A DNA stretch of 64,000 nucleotides. Source: Sphingomonas oryzagri (GTDB lineage Bacteria; Pseudomonadota; Alphaproteobacteria; Sphingomonadales; Sphingomonadaceae). Positions 33,383 to 42,516 of the stretch are shown in pieces. The notes below the pieces were generated by a model. The model made no database searches and was not told where the DNA came from. It was given only the letters and a program-made list of their open reading frames with translations. The DNA lies in NCBI RefSeq assembly GCF_029906645.1, contig NZ_JARYGZ010000001.1:1111208-1175207 (forward strand), given 5' to 3'. The position numbers were made by a program, and so were the translations under genes. Position 1 is the first letter of the stretch, and each line of letters begins with the position of its first letter.

Positions 33383-35221
33383 TCACCCGTCGAGCACGTC
33401 GCGGACCTTCTTGGCGAGCGCCTCGATCGAGAAAGGCTTGGCGACGAACGCCACGCCGTAGTCGACGATGCCATTGTGGACGATCGCATTGCGTGTGTAG
33501 CCGGTGGTATAGAGTATCTTGAGATTGGGGCGCTCCCGGGAAGCGCGATCCGCGAGTTCGCGTCCCGTCATGCCAGGCATGACGATGTCGGTGAAGAGCA
33601 GGTCGATCCGCGGCTGCAACGCAAGCTGCTCCAGCGCCTGGTTGCCGTCGCCTGCCTGAACGACGGTATAGCCAAGCTCTCTCAGCGCATCCACCGTCAT
33701 GTGCCGAACCTGAGCCTCGTCCTCGACGACCAGAATGATCTCGTCGCTCTGGCCACGCGGCAGCTCGCTGCGCTCTGCGGCCGTCAGTGCCAGCGTCTCC
33801 TCGCCGATGTGACGCGGCAGATAGAGCTTGATCGTCGTGCCCCGGCCGATCTCCGAGTAGATCTTGATATGGCCTCTCGACTGCTTGATGAAGCCGAAAA
33901 CCTGGCTGAGCCCGAGGCCTGTCCCTCGCCCCACGCCCTTGGTCGTGTAGAAGGGCTCGAAGGCGCGCTCGATGACGCTGTCCGGCATACCGGTGCCCGT
34001 ATCGGTCACCGACAGCATCACATATTGTCCGGCGGTGACCTCGTCGTGCGCGGCCGCGTAGCGCTCGTCGAGTTCGCAATTACCTGTCTCGATGGTGAGC
34101 TTTCCGCCATCGGGCATGGCATCGCGGGCATTGACCGCGAGATTGACCAGCGCGCTCTCGATCTGGGCTGCGTCCGCGCAAATCCGCCAGAGGCCGCCAG
34201 CGAGCACGGTCTCGACCTGCACCCGTTCGCCGAGCGTGCGCCGGAGCATCTCTGACATGCCGCCCACCAGCTTGTTGGTGTCGAGGACTTTTGGTTCGAG
34301 CGGCTGCTGGCGCGAAAATGCCAGCAGACGAGCAGTTAAGGTGGCGGCGCGCTCCGCACCTTCCGAAGCGTTGTCGAGGCATTGCGCGATCTTGGGATGT
34401 TCGCTTCCTGTAAGGCGCCGCCGCGCGATGTCGAGGCTGCCGATGACAATCGCGAGCATGTTGTTGAAGTCGTGCGCGATGCCACCGGTCAGCTGGCCGA
34501 CCGCTTCCATTTTCTGGAGTTGGCGCACCTGGCTTTCGGCGGAGTGGCGATCCTCGATCTCCTTGGTGAGCTTCTGGTTCGCGCGCTCGAGGGCCGCGAG
34601 CCTGCGACTGGCATCGCGAACTGCGAAATAGGCGAGAATGAGCACCAGTGCGGCGCTGACGAACAACGCGGCCCGCGCTGCGATCGTGAACCAGCGGAGG
34701 CTCTTGACGCGGTCCGCCAGCAGCCGGTTTTCCTCCGAAACCATGCGCGCCAGCACGGCTCGGACCTCTACCATGTAGCGCCGGCCCGTATCCGTGCGCG
34801 CCACGGCGACTGCGTCCCGGCCCCGTCCGAGATGGGCGAGCGCGATGCTTCCGCCCAGTTCGCTCAGCTTTTGCTGAACCGCAGGGCGAAGATCATCGAG
34901 ATTTTGACGTTCTCTTGGATTGTCGGCCGTGCCCTCGCGAAGCGCATCGAGTTCGGCGGGAATGCGCGCCACCGCCGCCTGATAAGGCGCAAGATAGATG
35001 CTCTGTCCGGTCAGGAGGTAGCCGCGCTGTCCCGATTCCGCGTCGGTGATAAGGCTGCCGATCAGGTTGATGCGATTCTCGACCTCCAGCGTGTGGCTCA
35101 CCCAGCCTACGGCCGCCTCTTGGCGTGCGGACAGCCAGATCGCAGCCACGGCGCTGGCGATCAGCAGCACGAAGCCAAGACCGAGCGGCACCAGCGCTCG
35201 AAAGGAACGATGCGTCAACAT
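33383..35221 (-). CDS. CHASE3 hybrid histidine kinase
   Basis: A 612-residue membrane sensor kinase. Two helices (about 10-32 and 183-203) frame a CHASE3 sensing domain; a coiled stretch leads to HisKA with TGGIAHDFNNML (phospho-His250), a HATPase domain (NLAVNARDAMPDGG, GTGLGLSQVFGF) and a C-terminal receiver with Asp545 in LFTDIVMPG. The hybrid form lacks an Hpt domain, so the partner is elsewhere. No response regulator gene is adjacent. The ligand is unknown. Confidence 0.93.
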   Translation of the reverse strand: MLTHRSFRALVPLGLGFVLLIASAVAAIWLSARQEAAVGWVSHTLEVENRINLIGSLITDAESGQRGYLLTGQSIYLAPYQAAVARIPAELDALREGTADNPRERQNLDDLRPAVQQKLSELGGSIALAHLGRGRDAVAVARTDTGRRYMVEVRAVLARMVSEENRLLADRVKSLRWFTIAARAALFVSAALVLILAYFAVRDASRRLAALERANQKLTKEIEDRHSAESQVRQLQKMEAVGQLTGGIAHDFNNMLAIVIGSLDIARRRLTGSEHPKIAQCLDNASEGAERAATLTARLLAFSRQQPLEPKVLDTNKLVGGMSEMLRRTLGERVQVETVLAGGLWRICADAAQIESALVNLAVNARDAMPDGGKLTIETGNCELDERYAAAHDEVTAGQYVMLSVTDTGTGMPDSVIERAFEPFYTTKGVGRGTGLGLSQVFGFIKQSRGHIKIYSEIGRGTTIKLYLPRHIGEETLALTAAERSELPRGQSDEIILVVEDEAQVRHMTVDALRELGYTVVQAGDGNQALEQLALQPRIDLLFTDIVMPGMTGRELADRASRERPNLKILYTTGYTRNAIVHNGIVDYGVAFVAKPFSIEALAKKVRDVLDG

Positions 35222-35489
35222 GCTTCACTGTCCGGATGCAGACCGCTTGCGGTCGTCACCCCCCGCCAGGAAGCTATACGGAGAGCGTTCGAAACCGCAA
35301 CTCTCGTCGCTGGACGATCATATGTCGGCAGCGACCATGGAAAGCGGCGCAGTTCCGCAAATCGCGTGCTTCACGCGCTCAATCTTCATCGGCCCCCGTG
35401 GCTGCCCGTGGATCGAGAAGGATCGACGTCCGTTTAGCGAAAAGGCCGTAGCTCAGACTGCGCCCGAAACAATAATAATGGAGATGGGC

Positions 35490-35561
35490 ATGCCGATTCT
35501 TCTCTGGCTCCTGGGAGTTCCGATCCCGATCATCCTCATCCTGCTCCTCGTCTGGCATTGA
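35490..35561 (+). CDS. Very short membrane peptide (23 aa)
   Basis: ATG 35490 follows GGAG; the peptide starts MPILLWLLGVPIPI and is almost fully hydrophobic, one transmembrane segment. Starts at 35478 and 35484 are possible. It lies 11 bases ahead of the next membrane-protein gene and is probably co-transcribed. Short one-helix proteins like this occur widely in alphaproteobacteria with unknown roles. Confidence 0.6.
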   Translation: MPILLWLLGVPIPIILILLLVWH

Positions 35562-35572
35562 GAGGAGCGAAC

Positions 35573-36352
35573 ATGCCACCTGAACTCACACGCGACCGCG
35601 TCGAGGCGGCGCGCTCCGCCGTCAACTGGGCTTCGGTCTTCGCTGGAGCCGTCGTCGCTATTGCGACGACCTTGATCCTCATCGCCCTGGGCTCTGGCCT
35701 TGGCTTTGCGGCAGCCTCGCCGTGGCCGGGTTCCGGGCCGACAATCACGTCTTTCGCGATCGGCGTCGGGATCTGGCTGATCGTCACCCAGTGGCTGTCC
35801 GCAGCGTTGGCCGGCTACATCACCGGACGCCTGCGAACGAAATGGACCGGTATCCACACTCACGAGGTGATGTTTCGCGACACCGCGCACGGCTTGCTCG
35901 CGTGGGCGGTGGCCACTGCGATCGTCGGGGGTGTCGCACTGTCGGCGACCGTCTCGGCATCTGGGGCGGCGGTGACCGCATCGACGACCGCCGTAAACAA
36001 CGCGGCCGATACGCTGCTTCGTACGACGCATCCGGGCCCCGAAAGTTCGGCGGCAGTCCGCGCTGAAATCACCAGGCTGCTCGCGCGCGACGATCTTCAG
36101 GCCGATGACAGAAGCTATCTTGCCGCAGAGGTCTCTGCACAGACGGGCATCTCGCCCCAGGAAGCCCAACAGAGGGTCGATGCTGCTTTGACGTCGATCC
36201 GCGAGGCCGCCGACAAGGCCCGTAAAGCATCGTCGGCGCTAGGCTTCTTCACGGCTCTCTCGATGCTGATCGGAGCGTTTATTGCGAGCGTAGCGGCGGC
36301 GTACGGGGGCCACCAGCGCGACGAAACGGCCGACTTGATCGACGCGATCTGA
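35573..36352 (+). CDS. Multi-pass membrane protein of unknown function
   Basis: A 259-residue protein. ATG 35573 follows AGAGGAG. It has two N-terminal helices (SVFAGAVVAIATTLILIALG and an IGVGIWLIVTQWLSAALAGY helix), a further pair around 105-130, a soluble helical region with many Ala/Asp, and a final helix ending AAYGGHQRD. Relatives are annotated only as membrane proteins. A stable hairpin follows the gene (36395-36425). Confidence 0.7.
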   Translation: MPPELTRDRVEAARSAVNWASVFAGAVVAIATTLILIALGSGLGFAAASPWPGSGPTITSFAIGVGIWLIVTQWLSAALAGYITGRLRTKWTGIHTHEVMFRDTAHGLLAWAVATAIVGGVALSATVSASGAAVTASTTAVNNAADTLLRTTHPGPESSAAVRAEITRLLARDDLQADDRSYLAAEVSAQTGISPQEAQQRVDAALTSIREAADKARKASSALGFFTALSMLIGAFIASVAAAYGGHQRDETADLIDAI

Positions 36353-36676
36353 ACGGTTGACTGGAACGCTCAATCGACACCAGAGCGCTCCAACCGCGCG
36401 TAGCCCGATTTCCGGGCTGCGCGCGGCGACAATCCCTTTTCGGGCTGATGAAGGGAGCGGAACCGCGGCATGTCGACTTTGACGAGGCCCTTCAGGGTCA
36501 ATTCGCTGGCGGTCTGCATTCGTGAGGCTCATTGTCGGACGTGCGATGGCACCCGACCCGCGCGACACGTCAGAGCGGCATTCTGGAAGCTGCGGACGAA
36601 AAGGCTGTCTCACGTTTCGCGAGCAATAGGGGCGCGATGCAGCAGCCATCAAAACAGTAGCTTGAACGGGCCAGCT
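36353..36676. other. Convergent intergenic region
   Basis: 324 bp between the membrane protein and the DUF1543 gene. Apart from the hairpin at 36395-36425, there is no supported feature. Confidence 0.35.
36395..36425 (+). terminator. Long hairpin after the membrane-protein gene
   Basis: CGCGCG-T-AGCCCG pairs with CGGGCT-G-CGCGCG around an ATTTC loop: a 13-bp stem with one U-G pair in plus-strand RNA (a C-A mismatch on the minus strand). A CCCTTTTC run follows 10 bases later, so it is a terminator-like structure. Confidence 0.6.
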
Positions 36677-37204
36677 TCACGCGCTGAGGTCCGCCTTGCG
36701 GTTCCTGATCGGTAGATATTCGCATGTGAAATGAAGCGGGTGTGTCTGCTCACTCCGGATGAGATGGATATAAAAGCGCTGATCGCTCCCTACACCGTCC
36801 AGCGCAAATGCCTGCTCAGCTTCGTAAAGATCGTCGCGATGGGCCGCATCCCAATCTTTGACCGTCCGTAGCGCGCGACACTTCGCCTGGGCGACGCCCT
36901 TGGCGACGACGAACATGTTGCGATGCTTTTCCGAGAAATCGGCCGGGTCGTAACCGCCGAGATTGACGTAATAAAGCCTCTCGGCCCCTTCATAGGGCTC
37001 GGATCGAAGCGACACATCGTATCCATCGGCATGATCGATCTCGGCCCAGCAATCGATGTGGAGGCTCCCGGGCCTGCCCCACCATTGACGCCGAAGCTCA
37101 TTGTGGGTCTGGTCAATCGAGGAAGCGACGACGAAGCGCATATCGTGGACTTCGATGTTCGCCCGCGCGACTTCGCCGCCGATGTAGATCGCGAAAAGCT
37201 TTAT
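36677..37204 (-). CDS. DUF1543 protein with an apparent AUA start
   Basis: A 175-residue DUF1543 protein if translated from ATA at 37204. The usual family start, M-K-L-F-x-I-Y-x-G-G, is seen here as ATA-AAG-CTT-TTC with no ATG, GTG or TTG before the in-frame upstream stop. The ATA overlaps the TAA of the FAD-protein gene where neighbours use ATGA. Otherwise translation must start at ATG 37141, losing 21 conserved residues. The rest is intact (NELRRQWWGRPGSLHIDCWA). Function unknown. Confidence 0.75.
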   Translation of the reverse strand: MKLFAIYIGGEVARANIEVHDMRFVVASSIDQTHNELRRQWWGRPGSLHIDCWAEIDHADGYDVSLRSEPYEGAERLYYVNLGGYDPADFSEKHRNMFVVAKGVAQAKCRALRTVKDWDAAHRDDLYEAEQAFALDGVGSDQRFYIHLIRSEQTHPLHFTCEYLPIRNRKADLSA

Positions 37205-38874
37205 ACCGTCTCCGTTTCCGGCCGGGCTTGGTTCGGGGACGTTCCCACGTCACGGTCGAGCGCCTGAGCGAGCTGCTCGCCGACGACCAGCCCCATTTCG
37301 TGCGAGCTGGTGATGCCTTGGCTAAAGGGGTGCCGGCCAAGGATGAAGGGCAGGCTCAGGCAAAACAGCCGGTCTGCCGGAATATCGTCTGCCACGGGGT
37401 GAAACTGATCGTCGATGGCGATGCCTCTTGGTGGCGTGTCATCGGCCGTCGGCTCGTCGTGGACGATCCCCTGCTTTCGAAGCGAGGGAAAGGGAAAATC
37501 TTTGGCCTCCAGCGGGCGCTGACCGGTCGCCTCGATGAACGCTGGGAAATGGATGTGCCGCTCGCCGAGATGGAGGGTCGCGCCGCCCTCAGCGCAATGG
37601 CTGTCGATAGTGTAATCGTCGCCGAGCTCGATGAGGTCGAGCTTCCCGGCGCGATGCAGCGCGAGCATCCGCTCGATCGATTCATGCGGGACGGTCGCAT
37701 AGTCGTCGACGAAGACCGGCTTCCAGAATCGCGAGAAGCACGCGAACTCGGCGTCGTCCAGGTGCGGTATGATGAGCTCGATCACCTCGTGCATGCGCAG
37801 GATCGCGTATCGCCAAGGGACCGTCGTCTCGGTCTCGAAGTTCCGCCTGGCTTCTTCCAGATTGCGCTGCGCCCAATCGAACGGGTCGGCGGCGATCCGC
37901 TCCGCGAAGAAGCGGTCGCAGAATTCCTCCATGTCGAGATCGGCGAGGTCGATGCGCGCGGCATAGCCCGGATCGGCTGCGGCCAGTTCCTGCTTGAAGA
38001 GCGCATAGGCCTTTTCCAGCAGCTTTTCGTCGGCGTCCGCCTCAATGAGCATCTGCATCGCCTCTTTCGTGCAGATCGACAGCGGCTCGTAAGGGATCGG
38101 GTGGAAGAAGTCGGCCTCCGGCAGGAGCCCCTTGCGCGACATCATCGTCAGCCGGAAAGCCTCGGCATCGGAATTGGGCCGGTAGCGAAGATCGTCACCT
38201 TGCTCGAGAAAAGAGCCATGCTCGACGGCAACCGCGACAGCCGCATCGATGGCGGTAAGCGAGGTTCCGCGAATACCGACGTGGCCGGGCGAAATCCTGG
38301 CGAGCGCGGATGCGGGCCAGGGGCTGAGGAAGTATCCGGGTCGCACTTCGGGCTCCTCCGGCCATTGGTGTCCAGTCGCCATGACGACATGGTCGAAGCG
38401 CGCCTGGAATGCCTCGCCACGCCTCGGCTGTATCGACAGGTGGATGCCGTCGGTCCGGTTGACCGCATCGGTGACGCGGCAACGAGTCCGGACGTCGACA
38501 TTCACGTCCTTCGCCCGCGCCCGGTCCAGGATCGCCTCAAACTGGTCCCTGAAGTACTCGCCCAGCGCGAGGCGGGGATAGAAGGCGCGATCGTCGATGT
38601 CGCGATGATCGATCCCGAAGGTGCGCAGGTGGTCGACGGGTTGCCGTCGGAGCCATTCGACCAGCGTTTCTTCCAGCGGAGGCAATTCGATGCTCGCGAT
38701 GTTCGACAGCATCGCCGGGTCGTTCCAGCCCGGGCGATACGGTGTCCCGCGACCGGCAACGGACTGCTCCTCGAAGATCGTCAGCGCGTATGGCGCATCG
38801 GCACGGCTCACCAGCGCATGCAGGGTGTAGATGGTCGTCGGGCCCGCGCCGACGAAGGCGACCGATGGATGCAT
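37201..38874 (-). CDS. FAD/NAD(P)-binding oxidoreductase-like protein
   Basis: A 557-residue protein with an N-terminal Rossmann motif (VAFVGAGPTTIYTLHAL) and a second nucleotide-associated block around VVMATGHQWPEEPEV. The family (FAD-NAD(P)-binding, HI0933/LhpI-like in some annotations) has no settled reaction. ATG 38874 was chosen from the Rossmann position. Its TAA overlaps the DUF1543 frame. It is divergent from pyrophosphatase. Confidence 0.8.
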   Translation of the reverse strand: MHPSVAFVGAGPTTIYTLHALVSRADAPYALTIFEEQSVAGRGTPYRPGWNDPAMLSNIASIELPPLEETLVEWLRRQPVDHLRTFGIDHRDIDDRAFYPRLALGEYFRDQFEAILDRARAKDVNVDVRTRCRVTDAVNRTDGIHLSIQPRRGEAFQARFDHVVMATGHQWPEEPEVRPGYFLSPWPASALARISPGHVGIRGTSLTAIDAAVAVAVEHGSFLEQGDDLRYRPNSDAEAFRLTMMSRKGLLPEADFFHPIPYEPLSICTKEAMQMLIEADADEKLLEKAYALFKQELAAADPGYAARIDLADLDMEEFCDRFFAERIAADPFDWAQRNLEEARRNFETETTVPWRYAILRMHEVIELIIPHLDDAEFACFSRFWKPVFVDDYATVPHESIERMLALHRAGKLDLIELGDDYTIDSHCAEGGATLHLGERHIHFPAFIEATGQRPLEAKDFPFPSLRKQGIVHDEPTADDTPPRGIAIDDQFHPVADDIPADRLFCLSLPFILGRHPFSQGITSSHEMGLVVGEQLAQALDRDVGTSPNQARPETETV

Positions 38875-39131
38875 ATTCGCATAATGCGCCGTCGAGCGTT
38901 CGGTGCCCTGTCGAACAAGCCGAGCGCGCTTCAATGCCAAAATGCTGATCCATGTTTTGAAACCTCGGGCACGCATCGATTTCCAGCCTGGTCGGCCTGG
39001 CTCCGCCTGCGCTGTCACACCGCAAGGATCGACGCCGGTCGCGCAACCGGGCGGTTCGGATCAAAATCGATGATCGGCCCGTTCGACCGGTCACACAGGC
39101 GCGGTGCTCACCGCAGGAATAGGACGATCAA

Positions 39132-39686
39132 ATGGACCTGGCAGCGATCGCGCACCGACTGGATGCCGAACAGGGGATTTGCCGCGTCGTCATCGAAACG
39201 CCCAAAGGCAGCCGCTCGAAATACACTTGGGACGCGTCGATCGAAGCCTTCGAGCTTTCGGCCTTGCTTCCTGCCGGCATGAGCTTTCCACTCGACTTCG
39301 GGATGGTGCCCTCGACGCTCGCGGATGACGGGGACGCGTTGGACATATTCGTGATCGGCGAAGAGCCTGCCGCCGTCGGATGTGTGATCGACGTCCATAT
39401 TCTCGGCGTCATCAAGGCAGAACAGACGGAGCGCGGGCACACCTTTCGCAACGACCGTCTTATCGGCCGCGGGGCGCTTTCGGTCAGCTACGATCATGCC
39501 CGTCATGTCTCCGACCTCGGCACGCCGTTCGTCGAGCATCTCGGCCGGTGGTTCGCCAACTACAACGCACTAAAGGGCAAGGGCTTCGAAGTCATCGGAA
39601 TTGGCGATTCCGCCGAGGCCATCCGGCTGATTCAGGATGCGGCCCGGCGATGGGAGGCGGCGCGCATAGCGAGCGTCGGACCATGA
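39132..39686 (+). CDS. ppa: Inorganic pyrophosphatase (family I)
   Basis: A 184-residue enzyme. YTWDASIEAFELSALLPAGM is the substrate-side strand and ADDGDALDIFV has the Asp cluster that binds magnesium. It hydrolyses pyrophosphate to phosphate. A second, atypical family I member is likely here because the usual DxDxxDxD motif reads DDGDALD. Its stop overlaps the next start (ATGA). Confidence 0.85.
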   Translation: MDLAAIAHRLDAEQGICRVVIETPKGSRSKYTWDASIEAFELSALLPAGMSFPLDFGMVPSTLADDGDALDIFVIGEEPAAVGCVIDVHILGVIKAEQTERGHTFRNDRLIGRGALSVSYDHARHVSDLGTPFVEHLGRWFANYNALKGKGFEVIGIGDSAEAIRLIQDAARRWEAARIASVGP

Positions 39687-40021
39687 TCCGGCCGCTCTAC
39701 CGCGCCACCCGGCACGTCTCGAACACGATAGCCGATGCCGCGGGGCATCCGGCGGCGCAACTGGGCGTCGTCGTGCTGTGCGTCGCGTGGTGGGCGCTTG
39801 GCGGCAGCGAGACAGCGCTTGCGTCGTCGGTCTCGATCGGAAGCTTTGTGCTGACCCAGATGGTTCTAAACCAGCAACGTCGCCGCGAACTCGCACTCCA
39901 GCTCAAGATCGACGAACTCATATTGTCGAAGCGCGGTGCGCAGGACGAAGTAGCCGGCATCGAGAGTAAGACGGAAGCCGAGATAGAAGAGATCCGTGCG
40001 GGCCGGGAGGCCGGCGAATAG
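39683..40021 (+). CDS. Low-affinity iron permease family protein
   Basis: A 112-residue protein with two hydrophobic helices (QLGVVVLCVAWWALGG and SVSIGSFVLTQMVLNQ), followed by the hallmark RRRELALQLKIDELIL and an acidic coiled tail. Annotated from yeast Fet4 similarity, but the bacterial proteins are short and their transport role is unproven. Coupled to ppa. Confidence 0.75.
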   Translation: MIRPLYRATRHVSNTIADAAGHPAAQLGVVVLCVAWWALGGSETALASSVSIGSFVLTQMVLNQQRRRELALQLKIDELILSKRGAQDEVAGIESKTEAEIEEIRAGREAGE

Positions 40022-40251
40022 CCCTTGCCCGCCACCCCATCCTGTTTAGGAGCGCTCCTCTAGCCTTGCCAAGCTGGCGACAAGACGCGAAGCCACGACT
40101 TGCGGCTAGCGTGCCATCCCGCCCAGAATTTTCACGGCGGCTTGGGAGAAATTGAGGTCGCGCTCACCGTCTGAGCGAGGCTCCACTCGGAAATTCCGTT
40201 CACGCACCAACCCGAGAGGGAACGCGTCGCCCCGCGAAGCGTCGAGCAAGC

Positions 40252-42063
40252 GTGGTTGTCAGGTCGATCCTGTTGCGTTTCACGATCGGCCTGGCAGCTC
40301 TTTCCATCTCGATCCTGGCAGTCTTGTTGTACCTGCCGGTCGATCGCCTTCGCGCTCCGATCGAAGCCGCGTTGAGCCGGCGGCTCGGAACGCAGGTACG
40401 GATACACGCCTTGTCTCGCGTATCGGCACCATCTTTCACACCGCTCGTCGACATCCAGGGCTTGAGCATCGACCAGCCCGGTTGGGCCGGACAAGGTCAT
40501 TGGGCCGAGGTCGATCATGCGCGCTTCCGTCTGCCCCTGATCCCGGCGCTGTTTGGTCGCTTTCACCCCCACGACTTGGTGATCGACGGCATGCGCCTGT
40601 TGCTCGAGCGCAGGCGGGACGGCAAGAAAAACTGGACGGCAGGGTCGAGCCAGAGGCAGTCCATGGTGTCACCCGCAGGCTTGCGCATTCACAATAGTCG
40701 CATCGTCTATCGGGACGCCAAGCGAGATCGCGCTTTCGACGCTCGGTTTGCGACACGCCCGGATGGCGCCCTCATTCTTTCCGGAACCGGCACCGTCCGC
40801 GACCGGCCAGTCCGGATCGTCGCGCAGGGCGCGGCCGTCGCCCATGGCGGGCCGTGGCCGTTCTCGGCGAGGATCGAGGGTCCCACGTTGCGCTTCGCGA
40901 TCGCGGGAGCGATGGACCGTGCGCTCGACAGTCAAGACATGACGATCGACGTCTCGGCGCGCGCCGACGATCTGAAGACGCTCGATGCCATCATCGAAGC
41001 GGGACTTTTCGAGACCCAGGCGGTCAATCTGGCCGCGCACGCGCGGCACGAAGGCGGCACCTGGACAATTACGGGGCTGCGTGGCTCAGTCGGCCACTCC
41101 CACATTACAGGGCAGGTTTCCGTCGCCAATCGGTACGGCCGACACAGGATCGACGGCTCGATACTCGCGGATCCGCTCGATTTCGCCGACTTAAGCTCGA
41201 CCGAGCATCTCGCGCAGCAGGCGGCCTTGAAGCGGCAGGGCAAGCAGCGGCTGATCCCCGACACGCGGGTCGATCTGGCCAAGCTCGCCCACACCGATGG
41301 GGTCATCAGGCTTGACGCCCGGCAAACCGTCGGCAGCGCCTCGCCGCCCTTGTCGTCGATCAAGGCCACTCTGACGCTCGATCACGGCCTACTCTCTGTC
41401 GCCCCGATCGAAGCCCGGCTCACCAAGGGCGTCGTGACCGGTTCGATCGACGTCGACCAGCGCGGTCGGGCCGTGCCGCTGGTAACGATCGCGCTCGCTC
41501 TGACGAGAAGTGATCTATCGGCGTTCAGCCCGCAGTCGAAAGTCGCCGGCCAGCTTGCGGCACGTGTCCGCCTCGTCGGCGCGGGCCGCTCGATCGGCGA
41601 CGCGGTCGGCCATTCGAACGGCCTGGTCCATCTCGTGACGGGGCAAGGCCGGCTTCCCGCTCGTGTCGCAGCGATGCTCGGGCTGGATGCCGGCAGGGCG
41701 CTGACAAAGTCGCAGGCCGACCAGAGTGAACTCCGGTGCGCTCTGCTCGACATGCCCGTCAACAACGGAAAGGCAGCGCTCGGCGCGATGCTGCTCGACA
41801 CGAGCATGTCCCAATCGCGCGGAACAGGCCAAATCGACCTCGCGACCGAGAGCGTTGCGCTGCGTCTCACGGGAGCGCCGAAGAAAGCAGGGTTGATCCA
41901 ATTGCCCGGCGCGATCGAAATTGGGGGCACGCTAGCCAAGCCGAGCGTCTCGCTTCCCCGTAGAGACAAGTCGGCGGGTGCCGTGTTCAAATCGATAGGA
42001 CGGGCGATCAAGGGATCCCAGCCGGTATCGCAGGACGTAGATTGTACGAAGCTCGTCAGATAA
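40252..42063 (+). CDS. AsmA-family protein
   Basis: A 603-residue protein: an N-terminal membrane anchor (LRFTIGLAALSISILAVLLY), the AsmA N-domain, repeated beta segments and a C-terminal AsmA domain, with GIIT-like turns (DVDQRGRAVPLVTIALALT). AsmA-like proteins form periplasmic bridges that move phospholipids to the outer membrane. GTG 40252 was the first start. Stands alone. Confidence 0.82.
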   Translation: MVVRSILLRFTIGLAALSISILAVLLYLPVDRLRAPIEAALSRRLGTQVRIHALSRVSAPSFTPLVDIQGLSIDQPGWAGQGHWAEVDHARFRLPLIPALFGRFHPHDLVIDGMRLLLERRRDGKKNWTAGSSQRQSMVSPAGLRIHNSRIVYRDAKRDRAFDARFATRPDGALILSGTGTVRDRPVRIVAQGAAVAHGGPWPFSARIEGPTLRFAIAGAMDRALDSQDMTIDVSARADDLKTLDAIIEAGLFETQAVNLAAHARHEGGTWTITGLRGSVGHSHITGQVSVANRYGRHRIDGSILADPLDFADLSSTEHLAQQAALKRQGKQRLIPDTRVDLAKLAHTDGVIRLDARQTVGSASPPLSSIKATLTLDHGLLSVAPIEARLTKGVVTGSIDVDQRGRAVPLVTIALALTRSDLSAFSPQSKVAGQLAARVRLVGAGRSIGDAVGHSNGLVHLVTGQGRLPARVAAMLGLDAGRALTKSQADQSELRCALLDMPVNNGKAALGAMLLDTSMSQSRGTGQIDLATESVALRLTGAPKKAGLIQLPGAIEIGGTLAKPSVSLPRRDKSAGAVFKSIGRAIKGSQPVSQDVDCTKLVR

Positions 42064-42078
42064 GGCTCGATCGGTCGG

Positions 42079-42444
42079 TCAGCCGACTGGTCTCAGCCTG
42101 GGCTCCGGCACGGAGAGGCTCACGACCTCGACCAGCCTGAACCACAATCTCGGCATTACCTCGCTCCCGTCGTCGAGGCGGATCGGTTCCGGGGCCGCCA
42201 GCGCGAGCTCGGAGGCATCGAGCGTCATGTGCCCGCCGCCGAACCATCGCATGGACACCGCCTTCGCCTTCACATTCTCCATGACCCTCGCAACGGCAGG
42301 AGGGGTGAGGTCGCCGGTCTCTCCAAGCTCCTCGAGAGCGGCGCGGTCGAGATCGATCGTCCAACGTGCCACGCCGACGATCGCCTCGATCCGAGCGCAG
42401 TGGTCGGCTCGGGAAAAGTAGAATTGGTCGAGAGCGGTCGCCAT
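42079..42444 (-). CDS. Hypothetical protein (121 aa), intact paralogue of 7685-8053
   Basis: Complete version of the family broken at 7685-8053. It starts MATALDQFYFSRADHCARIE, and the shared block is NVKAKAVSMRWFGGGHMTL. Alpha/beta protein, no signal peptide, no assigned function. The divergent MFS gene and AsmA are probably separate units. Confidence 0.65.
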   Translation of the reverse strand: MATALDQFYFSRADHCARIEAIVGVARWTIDLDRAALEELGETGDLTPPAVARVMENVKAKAVSMRWFGGGHMTLDASELALAAPEPIRLDDGSEVMPRLWFRLVEVVSLSVPEPRLRPVG

Positions 42445-42516
42445 AAAGCGTAAACGCCGCAGCGGGTTATGCGATCCCGCGATACAGACCTGACCGCTCG
42501 TCGCCGCCTGGGAGCC

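Noticed and set aside
40252-42063. Arg/Pro-rich frames on the opposite strand and frames inside other large genes
   Set aside because: They are third-position shadows of genes with far better family matches.
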